Assembly: GCF_021083305.1 (NCBI RefSeq)
Contig: NZ_JAJFAY010000012.1
Span: 1 to 64,000 of the forward strand
Length of the DNA: 64,000 bases
Direction: 5' to 3'
DNA from: Haladaptatus sp. DYF46
GTDB taxonomy: Archaea; Halobacteriota; Halobacteria; Halobacteriales; Haladaptataceae
Both the position numbers and the translations under genes were made by a program. Below the pieces are notes generated by a model. The model was not told the DNA's origin, did no database searches, and saw only the letters and a list, made by a program, of their open reading frames with translations. This document shows, piece by piece, positions 34,311-42,950 of this stretch; position 1 is the first letter of the stretch; each line of letters starts with the position of its first letter.

Positions 34311-34532
34311 CTACCGCATTTCCTCACGGGCGCGGTCTGCTTCCACCGGGTCGTTGGCCCGACCTCGCTTCACTTCCGTTGCAGTCATGCATTCGAAACA
34401 GCCGTACACCTCGTTTCGGTTGTTCCCGAACACGCGCGCGAACTGCGGCGTCACGAACGAACTGCAGTTGTGACACTGCGTATCGGCCATCGTGCTGTCG
34501 TCGGCGTTCCGGGAACTGCTCATGTCTATCGA
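34311..34532 (-). CDS. Small zinc-ribbon protein (DUF7563-like)
   Basis: 73 residues from ATG 34532 (MSIDMSSSRNADDS). CHNC and CFEC pairs with VTPQFARVFGNN between, the same signature as 21925-22176. A TATA-like ATAATAAT at 34563-34570 is about 30 bases upstream, fitting a leaderless start. Function unknown. Confidence 0.7.
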   Translation of the reverse strand, partial: SIDMSSSRNADDSTMADTQCHNCSSFVTPQFARVFGNNRNEVYGCFECMTATEVKRGRANDPVEADRAREEMR

Positions 34533-34583
34533 CATCGTTTTCCCGTTCACAGGGTACCACCATTATTATCCGTGGGCTAACGG

Positions 34584-34603
34584 ATTGAAACTGTGTGAAA
34601 CCG
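34584..34603 (+). promoter_or_regulatory. 10-bp-period element upstream of zinc-ribbon gene
   Basis: ATTGAAACTG/TGTGAAACCG on the plus strand (34584-34603), about 14-20 bp from the TATA-like box of the minus-strand gene, but in the opposite orientation to the other elements of this type. Confidence 0.45.
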
Positions 34604-34666
34604 TATCGGACTATTGACCATTAAAACGGTTTGACCTTGCCTGTGACGGGGTTTTTTACTATCGCC

Positions 34667-35914
34667 CTAGCTATACGAATCCTCTTCGCGTGGTGACCGC
34701 GCACCGCTCGGTTTCGCGCCTTCGAGGTATACAATGTTTCCCCGACCGACGCGCAAGCGGTTGATGTCGCCCCTTTCTTCCATTCGGGAGAGGAGTCTGC
34801 TGACTTTCGACTTCGACCACCCGGTTTCCTCCACGATATCGACCTGCTTCATCCGTCCCCGATTCTCGGAGAGCAGATTGAGTACGCGCCCTTCATCGGT
34901 GAGGATGTCGTCGGGTTCGTCGTCCTCGGGTTCGGCGGCCGGTGGTGACCCACCGTTTCCGGCGGGGACGGATGTCGGTGAGTCGGGATCGTCGTTGCCG
35001 TCGTAGCTATCCTGGCCGGTGCGCCAGAGCATCACTGCGGCACCGACGATGCCGACGCCGATGACACCGACGAGAAGCAACTGCATCCCCGAAAATCCTC
35101 CCGACGTTTTGGAAGTTCCAACCGCGGTCGTACCGGTGGTCATCGAGGCCGAAGAGGTGATCGTCGGATCGGTCGGTTTCGGGTCCTTTCCATCGTCTAG
35201 TCCGTCACCGTCGGTATCGGCGTTTCTCGGATTCGTTCCGATGAGTATCTCTTTTCCGTCGAGTACACCGTCGCTATCGCTATCCTTGTTGACCGGGTTC
35301 GTATTCCGTTTGTTCAGCTCCTCGCCGTCGTCCAGTCCGTCGCCGTCCATGTCCGAATCGAGAAACGCGTCCCTCGGCCACCCCTCGGTTTGTATCTTCG
35401 AAACTTCGAACTCGTTCGTCAACCCGTCGTCATCGAGGTCGTCATCTTTCCTGATGACCGTTTGGTTGATGGTGCGGCTGTCGAACGTCGGGACATCGCT
35501 CCCGAACGTCGGCTGGAGGCGGAAATAGAGCGTTCGCTTTCCGGGTTCCGTCGCGTTGGAACCGTTGAGTGTGACGGTCGTTTTCGACCCGTTTCCGACG
35601 GTCGTACTCTGACAGTCGAGTTCTTTCGGGTCGCTGTCAGTACGGTTGTCGTACAGGCAGACCGAGTATTTGTCCTCGTTTGCGTACACCTGAAACGTGA
35701 CATCCGCGACATACTGCTCCGATTGCCAGACATATGTCGTGTTATCGTTCGTCGTGGCGACAGCGTTCCCGGTTCGCTGTATCGAGATAATCCGTCCGGT
35801 ATCGACCTCGTTCTTCCCTCCGACTGATGCCGGAACCAACGCGACACCGACCACGAGGAAAACGACAAGGATCACACAAATTGACCGCCGACCACGGTTC
35901 CGGGGACCGAACAT
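34667..35914 (-). CDS. Membrane-tethered winged-helix protein with calcium-binding ectodomain
   Basis: 415 residues. Signal/anchor helix (11-30), an ectodomain with Y61-V-W63, C86 and C101 (W-x22-C-x14-C), and four to five thrombospondin type-3 calcium repeats (about 157-246: DDDLDDDGLTNEFE, DSDMDGDGLDDGEE, DSDSDGVLDGKE, DTDGDGLDDGKD). Then a Thr/Ser stalk, a membrane helix (277-297), an acidic linker, and a cytoplasmic MarR-like winged helix (about 338-405; RMKQVDIVEETGWSKSKVSRLL). The winged helix matches that of 17108-18181. The topology suggests that an outside calcium- or glycan-linked signal is passed to DNA. Starts at ATG 35914. Confidence 0.8.
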   Translation of the reverse strand: MFGPRNRGRRSICVILVVFLVVGVALVPASVGGKNEVDTGRIISIQRTGNAVATTNDNTTYVWQSEQYVADVTFQVYANEDKYSVCLYDNRTDSDPKELDCQSTTVGNGSKTTVTLNGSNATEPGKRTLYFRLQPTFGSDVPTFDSRTINQTVIRKDDDLDDDGLTNEFEVSKIQTEGWPRDAFLDSDMDGDGLDDGEELNKRNTNPVNKDSDSDGVLDGKEILIGTNPRNADTDGDGLDDGKDPKPTDPTITSSASMTTGTTAVGTSKTSGGFSGMQLLLVGVIGVGIVGAAVMLWRTGQDSYDGNDDPDSPTSVPAGNGGSPPAAEPEDDEPDDILTDEGRVLNLLSENRGRMKQVDIVEETGWSKSKVSRLLSRMEERGDINRLRVGRGNIVYLEGAKPSGARSPREEDSYS

Positions 35915-36065
35915 TTGTTTCGACTACGTAGTGGGGTGCTTAGTTCCTTTGGCATATAGTTCTGTGTCAGACAAATATGAAACGTGCGGAGTTATATGTT
36001 ATGTGACAAGAGTTCCATCATACGGACGGCGGCCAGAAGTAGAGTTTATCGATCCCGCCCGAAGA

Positions 36066-36662
36066 CTAGCGAAGTGCGAGTTGCGTCGTCGAGATAAGTG
36101 CGTACAGGCCAACGACGAAGGCACCGAGAACGGTGGTAGAAGCGGTAGAAACGAGCGGTACATTCAGCCATGCGGCCGCGAACGTTCCCGCGCTCAAGGC
36201 GGTCGCCCAGCGGTAGTAGCTAAACCAGCGGTCCTCGTCCGACTGCACATCGGTTTCGTCGGTTTCGATGTCGGAGTCGATCGCGGCGTCGTTCGACGAT
36301 TCGAGGTACGGGTCGAACTCGTCGGCCAACTGGCCGCGTTCGACGATGCCACGGCTTTTGTTGTACTCGATGATTCCCTCTTCGTCGAGTTTCGGGAGGT
36401 GGGACTGGTAGAGGGCGATGTATACGCGTTGGCGCTCGTTCGAAGCGAGGGCCTGAACGGTGGTGTCGTTTTCCCATGCTGCGACCTGTTCCGCGAGGTC
36501 GCGCATTTCGACGGGCGTGTCGTGTTCTTTCAGGTATCGCAGTGCGTGTCGTCGACGTTGCGTCTGGAGAATGTGGAAGATTTTGTCCTTCGTCAGCGCG
36601 TTCGGTTCATCCTCGTTCGGCAACGACGGGGCTTCAGAGAGAGTCTGCGTCGTAGCGCTCAT
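36066..36662 (-). CDS. DUF7344-type winged-helix protein with membrane hairpin
   Basis: 198 residues, MSATTQTLSE at the start. Winged-helix-like half (LTKDKIFHILQTQRRRHAL, AEQVAAWENDTTVQALASNERQRVYIALY, SHLPKLDEEGIIEYNKSRG), acidic linker, then two membrane helices (WATALSAGTFAAAWLNVP and TTVLGAFVVGLYALIST). Closest relatives are at 15056 and 62772. It lies directly behind the calcium-repeat membrane regulator, and its copy at 62772 has a related neighbour on the opposite strand. A TATA-like TTTATGA (36695-36701) and a 10-bp-period element 21 bp upstream of it are present. Confidence 0.82.
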   Translation of the reverse strand: MSATTQTLSEAPSLPNEDEPNALTKDKIFHILQTQRRRHALRYLKEHDTPVEMRDLAEQVAAWENDTTVQALASNERQRVYIALYQSHLPKLDEEGIIEYNKSRGIVERGQLADEFDPYLESSNDAAIDSDIETDETDVQSDEDRWFSYYRWATALSAGTFAAAWLNVPLVSTASTTVLGAFVVGLYALISTTQLALR

Positions 36663-36694
36663 GTTTGTTCGATGGATTCCATACAGGGATACAT

Positions 36695-36739
36695 CATAAA
36701 TCGGTCCGACTCTCTCGCTTTCTTGCGAGCCGTTGCATT
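36695..36739 (-). promoter_or_regulatory. Promoter and 10-bp-period element of DUF7344 gene
   Basis: Minus-strand AATGCAACGG/CTCGCAAGAA (about 36720-36739) lies 18-21 bp before TATA-like TTTATGA (36695-36701). Aligned to the element at 15705-15724 it matches at GCAAC, G, TCGCAA and AA. Confidence 0.5.
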
Positions 36740-36842
36740 ACGTTCACGTCTTGCGATTGCACGATTTGAACAGAGTGAAATGTGTGTGAATTTATAGCTA
36801 TTTGACGAGTATTCTGATATGTAGAGGGTTGCGTGTGACTGT

Positions 36843-37022
36843 CTACCTCCCCGCTGTCGATTGGACGATTGTCAGGAGCATGAACGATACTATCACTACC
36901 ACCGTCGACTGGGTCGGAGACAACAACCCGAACGGGCCGAGACGGAAGACGCTCCCGCCGAAGAGGAGCGTCGAAAGTATCGACAGGGCCAGATAGTAGT
37001 GTGCGTATCGCGGTTGCGTCAT
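36843..37022 (-). CDS. Detached DUF7344-like membrane hairpin (59 aa), coupled to GT2
   Basis: ATG 37022 overlaps the stop of the upstream glycosyltransferase (ATGA), so it is translated with it. The 59-residue product is two membrane helices: YYLALSILSTLLFGGSVFRL, a loop (GPFGLLSPTQ), and TVVVIVSFMLLTIVQ, ending at TAG 36845-36843. It aligns with the C-terminal hairpin of the DUF7344 proteins: YYLGASGLGATLLAGSTLGL...SPFSLLP at 62772 and YYLGVSVFSTILLAGSVLG at 15056. No winged helix is attached. Too short for many gene finders. Role unknown; it may interact with the DUF7344 proteins in the membrane. Confidence 0.75.
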   Translation of the reverse strand: MTQPRYAHYYLALSILSTLLFGGSVFRLGPFGLLSPTQSTVVVIVSFMLLTIVQSTAGR

Positions 37023-37933
37023 CCGGTGGTTGCTCTGAGTCCTTTGTACACGTTCATCATCAATCCCGGAAGCTGTCGTGGCTCCGGTCGACGCGAGCGA
37101 CGGAGGTACCGGAATCCCGTACGGAATCGCCCTTCGTCCAAATAATGTCGGGCGAGGATGTAGTGATGGGCACCCGTCACGTCGATTCCCTGCCGTTCGA
37201 GACGTTCCACTTCCTCGGAGAACGTCCGGCGGAAGTGTTCGTCCGCCTTGGCGACCGAATCCGCCGGCGGCGACCCGGTTTCGTACCTGAGGAGCAGCGT
37301 CTCGTTCACGCAGGCGAGTTTCCCGTGTTTGAGGACGCGAATGAGGAACTCCGGGTCCTGAAAGCGGGTGAACGACTCGTCGAAGCCGTCGATTTCGCGG
37401 ACGATATCGCTTCGCACGATGAGCGTCGACCCCGCGCTAGTGTGGAGGTCGTCGCTCAGCGTCGGTCCGATGAGTTCCTTCCCACCTTCCGCGCCTTCGG
37501 TCTTGTTTCGACGCGAGATGAGCTGGGTCACCGCTTTCACCAGCGGGTTCTGGCCGTCCGGATGGACGGTTTCAGCCTTGCAGTAGGCGGCGACCCACTC
37601 GTCGGAGCGCAGTTCGAGCGTGAGGACCTGTTTTTCGAGCTTCGTGGGAAGCCACACGTCGTCCGAATCGAGAAACGCGATATACTCCCCCTCGGCTCGT
37701 TCGATACCGGTGTTTCGCGCGGCGCTCGCGCCCCGGTTCGTCTCGTGTTGGACGAACTGAACCCTGTCGTCGTCGTAGGACGCGACGACGTCCGCGGTGT
37801 CGTCCTGCGAGGCGTCGTCCACGATGATGAGTTCCAACTCCTCCAACGTTTGCGAGAGGACGCTCTCGATGGTTCGAGGGATGGCGTCCGCGCGGTTGTA
37901 CGTCGGCACGATGACGCTGACTGTCGGTGCCAT
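37019..37933 (-). CDS. Family 2 glycosyltransferase
   Basis: 304 residues. GT-A fold with VSVIVPTYNRADAIPRTIESVL at the N-terminus, the DD/DXD-type motifs ELIIVDDASQD and FLDSDDVW, and a C-terminal acceptor region without membrane helices. Acts at the cytoplasmic face, substrate unknown. A TATA-like ATAATAAA at about 37962-37969 gives it its own promoter 45 bases after the DUF7519 gene. It is also the sixth-to-last gene of the minus-strand run from 41230, so read-through is possible. Its stop overlaps the small membrane gene. Confidence 0.88.
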   Translation of the reverse strand: MAPTVSVIVPTYNRADAIPRTIESVLSQTLEELELIIVDDASQDDTADVVASYDDDRVQFVQHETNRGASAARNTGIERAEGEYIAFLDSDDVWLPTKLEKQVLTLELRSDEWVAAYCKAETVHPDGQNPLVKAVTQLISRRNKTEGAEGGKELIGPTLSDDLHTSAGSTLIVRSDIVREIDGFDESFTRFQDPEFLIRVLKHGKLACVNETLLLRYETGSPPADSVAKADEHFRRTFSEEVERLERQGIDVTGAHHYILARHYLDEGRFRTGFRYLRRSRRPEPRQLPGLMMNVYKGLRATTG

Positions 37934-37978
37934 TCGTTGCTCAATCGTGTGTTTTCGCCGTGCTTTATTATCGACCTA

Positions 37979-38668
37979 CTAATCGTGGAGGGCCACCGCG
38001 AGCAGGACGGTTGCGACCAACAGGAGCACCAGCGACGCCAACGACAGGCCGGACGGACCGACCCCACCAGAAAGCTTCGCGCCCTCGACGGCGGCGAACG
38101 CGACCACGCCCGTGCCGACGACGTGGACGACTTCGATTTCATGCGTGTCCCGGCCACGCCCGAGGTGTTCGCCGACGTTGATGGCGTGTTCCGCGGCATC
38201 CCACGCGACGACCGTCGCGGCACCGGCCGCCAGCAGCGTCCCGAGCGTGACCGCGTTGAAGATACCGGAGGCGAGCACACCGACGAACACCAGTGCGGTG
38301 CCGGCCTTCACGAACGACCGGGACCCGTTTCCGCGTGCGGGCACGAGCGCGAGCGCGAGAACGATGACGCCGAGGAGACCGGGAATCAACCGGATGTATC
38401 CGCTGAGTCCCGCGGTTGCCGAAACCGCGACGGCGAGCGCACCGGTGATTCCGGCGATGCCCACGAATCCGACCACCGACCCGGAGACGAGCCACTGCCG
38501 TCGCCAGAGACCGAACCCGGCGGCGAACGCCGCGACACCGAGGAGTTCCAAGACGAGTGCGAGCGGCGACGCACCGAGTTTCCATAGCGCGAACAGCGCG
38601 ATACAAACCGCACTCCCGCTCGCGACGCGTGTCGGTCGCTGGGTGGCTGTCGCGGTTCCCGTACTCAC
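37979..38668 (-). CDS. DUF7519-type multi-pass membrane protein
   Basis: 229 residues from GTG 38668, which overlaps the stop of the DUF58 gene (GTGA). About eight hydrophobic segments (for example VCIALFALWKLGASPLALVLELLGVAAFAAGFG, SGIFNAVTLGTLLAAGAATVVAW) and an amphipathic HEIEVVHVVGTG segment. The apparent longer ORF up to 39076 is only the antisense shadow of the DUF58 gene. Such proteins follow DUF58 and DUF4129 genes in haloarchaea. Function unknown. Confidence 0.8.
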   Translation of the reverse strand: MSTGTATATQRPTRVASGSAVCIALFALWKLGASPLALVLELLGVAAFAAGFGLWRRQWLVSGSVVGFVGIAGITGALAVAVSATAGLSGYIRLIPGLLGVIVLALALVPARGNGSRSFVKAGTALVFVGVLASGIFNAVTLGTLLAAGAATVVAWDAAEHAINVGEHLGRGRDTHEIEVVHVVGTGVVAFAAVEGAKLSGGVGPSGLSLASLVLLLVATVLLAVALHD

Positions 38669-39912
38669 GCTCGAACCCTCCGCGGACGGTTCAACAGCGC
38701 CGCGGCGAGCGGCGTCTCCGGGTCCCACTCCACGACCGGAATCCCGGCTTTCCGAAGCTCGCTGAGCCTGTTGTCGCGTTCGATACCGGCGAGTCGCTGG
38801 CCGACGCTTTCGTCGGCGGTCACGTCGGGGCTGATGACGCTTAGCCGGTGTCCGTACGCGTCCAACCGGCGTGCCGTCTCGACGATTTTCCGATCGGACA
38901 GCGGCGAGAGCAACACCACCTGTGCGGCGCTGGGAAGGCACATTCGTAACTGTTCGACCTGCGCTCCGTGGTCCTTCTCCTCCGTCGGCGGAAGTGACGC
39001 GAACGCGGCGTGTGTGGCCAGTAACCGTTGGGCGTTCGCCCGATGTGACCGCCCGGCACCGGGTGCCAACCAGCATTGTTCGCGTCCGAACGCCGCGAGG
39101 CCGACGAGGTTGCGGTCGCGGTGCAGCGACGCGAGCAACTGCTCCGCCGCCGAGACGCTGTAGGCCACGGCGTGTGGTTCGTCCGTCGTCGCCCGGTAGG
39201 CGGCCTGCCGAGCATCGACGAGGAGGACGACCGTCGCGGCGTTTTCCTCCCGGTATTCGACGGTCGTCAGGGACCCGGTTCGCGCGTAGCGGTTCCAGTC
39301 GATGCGGTGCATCGCGTCCCCCGAACGGTACTCGCGGGTGCGGTGAAACTCGATGCCGCTCCCGCCGTTTTGGGCGACGATGCGGCCCACTTGTTCGAGC
39401 GTTTTGTCCCGCAAGGGTCCTTCCGTCTCGGTTCCAGTACAGTCGAGTTCGGTGTCCGCGGCGACGGTCGTCTCCGTTTCCCGCGCGCCGCTCACGTCAC
39501 GGGCGACGACGGCAGCGGGTTCGAACGGGTGTTTACCGTGTTTGGCCTGAACGCGGTAGGAAAAGCGCACCGAGCGCCCCGGCCAGAGGACGGCCCCCTT
39601 TCGCGGTGAACCGCCGGTGACCGAGAGAAGCGCGGGGACGCCGTCCACGATACGAACGTCGGGGAGGAACCCGCCCTCGTTCGTCACCGTGACAGTGACC
39701 GTCACTTCGTCGCCGGGCCGCGGGGTGCTGTTACTCAGCCGCCGTTCGAGTCGGAGCTTCGGCTCCGGGTCGGCCATCAGGCGTGGATAGGCGGCGAAGA
39801 CGATGCCGACGACGGCGAGGAGGAGCATTGACGCTCTATCGACCGCCAGACCGACCGCTCCCGCGGCGAGCGAGAGCGCGATGACGCCGCGCCAGCGGTG
39901 CGTTTCGGTCAT
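38665..39912 (-). CDS. DUF58 domain protein
   Basis: 415 residues. Two N-terminal membrane helices (ALSLAAGAVGLAV, MLLLAVVGIVFAAYP), an Ig-like CARDB-type domain (about 50-170; DEVTVTVTVTNEGGFLPDVRIVDGVP), then the DUF58 signature (YRSGDAMHRIDWNRYARTGSLTTVEYREE) with a von Willebrand-A-like domain (VVLLVDARQAAY). In other prokaryotes DUF58 proteins work with MoxR ATPases; no MoxR gene is in this window. Overlaps both neighbours by 4 bases. Confidence 0.9.
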   Translation of the reverse strand: MTETHRWRGVIALSLAAGAVGLAVDRASMLLLAVVGIVFAAYPRLMADPEPKLRLERRLSNSTPRPGDEVTVTVTVTNEGGFLPDVRIVDGVPALLSVTGGSPRKGAVLWPGRSVRFSYRVQAKHGKHPFEPAAVVARDVSGARETETTVAADTELDCTGTETEGPLRDKTLEQVGRIVAQNGGSGIEFHRTREYRSGDAMHRIDWNRYARTGSLTTVEYREENAATVVLLVDARQAAYRATTDEPHAVAYSVSAAEQLLASLHRDRNLVGLAAFGREQCWLAPGAGRSHRANAQRLLATHAAFASLPPTEEKDHGAQVEQLRMCLPSAAQVVLLSPLSDRKIVETARRLDAYGHRLSVISPDVTADESVGQRLAGIERDNRLSELRKAGIPVVEWDPETPLAAALLNRPRRVRA

Positions 39913-40490
39913 AGCTCCTCACCACTGTCCGCGATTTCCGCGGCGGTCCGGCGGGCGCAGTGTTGGTGCCACGACCGGCCGGTGAGTCGGGTCGAAACGC
40001 GGGTTCCGATACTCGAATCGGAGACATCCGGCCCGCCGAGATACGCCGCTGCGGTCGGGTCGTCCGTCCATTCACCGGTTCGGACGCGACGCGTCGCCTC
40101 CTCCCGCGAGCAGTTTTCGGCGCGCATGACCGTCTCGACGGCCGCGGTACGAAGGCGTTCTTCGATGTCCGCGCGATTCTTCCGACCCACGAGGGGAAGG
40201 CGATATCGCCACGACCCGACGGTTTCGTCGAAGCCGTTTCCGGCGGGCGGAACGGTGACGGGGCGCTCCGGGGCGGGCATATCCGCTTGGACGAGGTTCC
40301 CGTCACGACCCGACACGAGGACCGGAATCGACACGAGAAGCCCGAACCCGCCGATGGCCACGACGAGGAGATAATCGTTGCCGAGTACGGACACGAGCGA
40401 GCGAACTGGAACCGCGTTCGCCCCGCCGGCGACCGCGAAGACGAGCGCGACAGCACCAACGAAGCCGAGCGTAACGCGACGACCGTTCAT
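39909..40490 (-). CDS. DUF7269-type membrane protein
   Basis: 193 residues. Two N-terminal membrane helices (LGFVGAVALVFAVAGGANAV, YLLVVAIGGFGLLVSIPVLVSG), then a soluble domain with RADIEERLRTAAVETVMRAENCSREEATRRVRTGEWTDDPTAAAYLG. This is the companion subunit regularly encoded between DUF4129 and DUF58 genes. It shares one base with the DUF4129 stop and overlaps the DUF58 start. Confidence 0.8.
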   Translation of the reverse strand: MNGRRVTLGFVGAVALVFAVAGGANAVPVRSLVSVLGNDYLLVVAIGGFGLLVSIPVLVSGRDGNLVQADMPAPERPVTVPPAGNGFDETVGSWRYRLPLVGRKNRADIEERLRTAAVETVMRAENCSREEATRRVRTGEWTDDPTAAAYLGGPDVSDSSIGTRVSTRLTGRSWHQHCARRTAAEIADSGEEL

Positions 40491-41230
40491 TACGCCCCTC
40501 CGAGTCGGTCCGTCCCGTGGCGGATTCGGTCGAGTCGGTCGTCGGTCACCGGTTCACCGCCGTATCGAACCTCCTCGAACGTCCGCGTCAGCGTGCGAAC
40601 CGCCTCCTCGTCGCCACCGGCGTCGATGGCTTCCCGTGCACACTCACCCGGCGTTTTGGTATGTGGTCGGTCGACACCGAACCGTTCGACCATCGACCAC
40701 CACGCCCGCTCGATCTCGTTCGACGGGTCGGGGTTCGGCATCTGCGGCGATGCTGGTCCAGCATCGGGCGTCGTTTCGGTTTCCACTGCGTCGGACAATC
40801 GGTTACGGAACCGGACGCCGACCGCAACGCCGCCGACGAGGATGGCTATCGGGACGACCCACGCGAGTACCCGCACGAGTTCCCGGAGGAGTTCGAGGAT
40901 TCGATCGACGAACTCCAGCCGTTTCCACGAGGACTGTGACTTCGATTGTCGTTTCCGTTCCTTGGCACTGGACCGTTTCCGCTGCTTTTTCTGTTTCTGC
41001 TGGGCCGCCGAGTGACTGTTCGCCTGCGAGGCCGTCGGCGATCCTTTCGACTGAGCCTCGTGTTTCAACTGATCGGCCTCGGTCGGCTTGATGGGCAGCG
41101 ACTTGTAGTTGACGTCGATGACGTCGTCGGGGTTGGTGTGAACCGACGTTCCGAGCGTCGATGCGGAGGTTCCGATGGCGAAGATACAACACAGCGCGAT
41201 ACCCGCGGTGAGGAGTCTATCCGTGTTCAT
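40490..41230 (-). CDS. DUF4129 domain protein
   Basis: 246 residues. Signal/anchor helix at the N-terminus (LLTAGIALCCIFAIGTSAS), a Lys/Gln/Ser-rich basic segment (about 65-100), one membrane helix (VLAWVVPIAILVGGVAVGV), and a cytoplasmic DUF4129 domain (about 165-246; NEIERAWWSMVERFGVDRPHTKTPGECAREAI). First gene of the DUF4129-DUF7269-DUF58-DUF7519 run. Related domains are found in transglutaminase-like and MoxR-linked systems for protein maturation at the membrane. Confidence 0.85.
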   Translation of the reverse strand: MNTDRLLTAGIALCCIFAIGTSASTLGTSVHTNPDDVIDVNYKSLPIKPTEADQLKHEAQSKGSPTASQANSHSAAQQKQKKQRKRSSAKERKRQSKSQSSWKRLEFVDRILELLRELVRVLAWVVPIAILVGGVAVGVRFRNRLSDAVETETTPDAGPASPQMPNPDPSNEIERAWWSMVERFGVDRPHTKTPGECAREAIDAGGDEEAVRTLTRTFEEVRYGGEPVTDDRLDRIRHGTDRLGGA

Positions 41231-41446
41231 ACCCTCCCCTCACGCGTTCGACCGGTCGGTTCCACCAGCAACATGGATGGAGTATCACCGCTCCGGAGGT
41301 TAATTATAGACCTCGTAAACGGACAGTAGGACGACCAGAACGGCCGACAAGGAACGGTTCCGCTCCGTTTCATGATTGAAAATCCGAATGAGCCACCCTG
41401 ACTTAGCCACCCGATAATAAACACCGACGGACCCCTCCTTCCTCGT

Positions 41447-42697
41447 ATGTCGAGCGACACGCCCGTCCAAGCCGCCGAATCGCCGGATTCCGGCGACGTA
41501 CCGCGGAACCACGACTTGGACGAACTGGCGGACAAGAACTTGCTCATCGTCTCGCACAGCTACAACCACTTCGTCAAGGGACAGGTCGACGTTCTCGCGG
41601 ATTACTTCGCGGACGTGTACGTCCTCGTCCGCTACAACCGATTTGCGGACATCTCCCGATATCTCCCCGTCGATTACGCCAAGCCGTTCAGCAGGGACGC
41701 GAAGATAAACGAGGAGGAAAAACCGGACAACGTGACGGTCATCAGCACGCCGCTCCTGTACCTTCCCCTCGACATTCACCGTCGGTTCCTCGGCGACCAG
41801 CACGCACGGAAGGTGAAGAAGCTCCTCGACGACGTACCCGTCGAATTCGACGTGATTCACGCCCATCTGACGTGGACCGCCGGATACGTCGCGCGCGTCC
41901 TCCAACGCGACCGCGGGATTCCGTTCGTCCTCACGGTCCACGAGAATCACGACCTGTTCGTGGACCAACTCCAGTCCTCGAACGACAAGATCGACCGAAC
42001 GTGGGCGTCCGCCGACGCCATCGTCCGCGTCAATCGGCAGGACCAGGACACGCTTCGGCGGTTCAACGACGACGTGTTCTACATCCCGAACGGGTTCAGT
42101 CGGGACCGCCTCCGACGCGTACCACAGGCGGAAGCGAAAGCGGAAGTCGGCATCCCGGATGACACGAATCTCCTCTTCGCGCTCGGTCACCTGAAGGAGC
42201 GCAAGGGATTCCAGCACCTCATCGACGTCATTCCCGAGGTCGTCGAACGGGAGGGCGACGTCGTCTGTGCGATCGGCGGCCACGGCGGGATGCGCTCGGA
42301 ACTCGAGGAGAAAATCGAGGAGTTGGGGCTGGAAGACGACGTTCGACTGCTGGGTTACGTCTCGAACGACGACCTCAAATACTGGATGAGCGCGTGTGAT
42401 GCCTTCGTCCTCCCGAGTTACAGCGAAAGTTTCGGTCTCGTGCAGTTGGAAGCGATGGCGTGTGGATCACCCGTCGTCTCGACGATAAACGGCGGCAGCG
42501 AAGAGGTCGTCACCTCCGAGGAGTACGGTTTTCTCGTCGACAGCCCCGAGGATCACGACGCGCTTTCGGACGCCGTGGTTCGCGCGCTTCGAAAGGAGTG
42601 GGACCGTGACGGCATCGAGGCACATGCGGAACAGTTCACGTGGGAACGAGTCTGCGTGGACATCGCACATCTCCACGCAGACGTGTTAGATCTGTAG
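41447..42697 (+). CDS. Family 4 glycosyltransferase
   Basis: 416 residues, GT-B fold. N-terminal Rossmann domain with NLLIVSHSYNHFVKGQV and AHLTWTAGYVARVL; C-terminal domain with IPNGFSRDRL, ALGHLKERKGFQHL and the E-x7-E retaining motif ESFGLVQLEAMACGSPVV. Cytoplasmic, sugar unknown. Divergent from the DUF4129 operon. It heads the surface-glycan region on the plus strand. Confidence 0.92.
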   Translation: MSSDTPVQAAESPDSGDVPRNHDLDELADKNLLIVSHSYNHFVKGQVDVLADYFADVYVLVRYNRFADISRYLPVDYAKPFSRDAKINEEEKPDNVTVISTPLLYLPLDIHRRFLGDQHARKVKKLLDDVPVEFDVIHAHLTWTAGYVARVLQRDRGIPFVLTVHENHDLFVDQLQSSNDKIDRTWASADAIVRVNRQDQDTLRRFNDDVFYIPNGFSRDRLRRVPQAEAKAEVGIPDDTNLLFALGHLKERKGFQHLIDVIPEVVEREGDVVCAIGGHGGMRSELEEKIEELGLEDDVRLLGYVSNDDLKYWMSACDAFVLPSYSESFGLVQLEAMACGSPVVSTINGGSEEVVTSEEYGFLVDSPEDHDALSDAVVRALRKEWDRDGIEAHAEQFTWERVCVDIAHLHADVLDL

Positions 42698-42950
42698 AAG
42701 GATTCCCATCGGCAGCGAGACGGGACGGCACCGAAATCGCCCACCTGAATCGTTTTTCGTGCCCTCTGTATGTGTCATGAGTTGCCACTCTTTGATTACT
42801 TAAAGAATGGAACTACTAAGCCACAGACTTTGGCTGAAAGATACTAGTAGATACTATTGTTGACCGTCAGGACTGCCGACGTGCCGGAGTTCCGGCATAT
42901 CCGGGTTGTGTTCCTCTCTCACGACGGTTGTCAGTAAATTGGGATTCAGA

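Noticed and set aside
37001..38587. 528-residue plus-strand ORF
   Set aside because: Antisense of GT2 and the DUF7519 gene, whose starts, overlaps and membrane helices are convincing.
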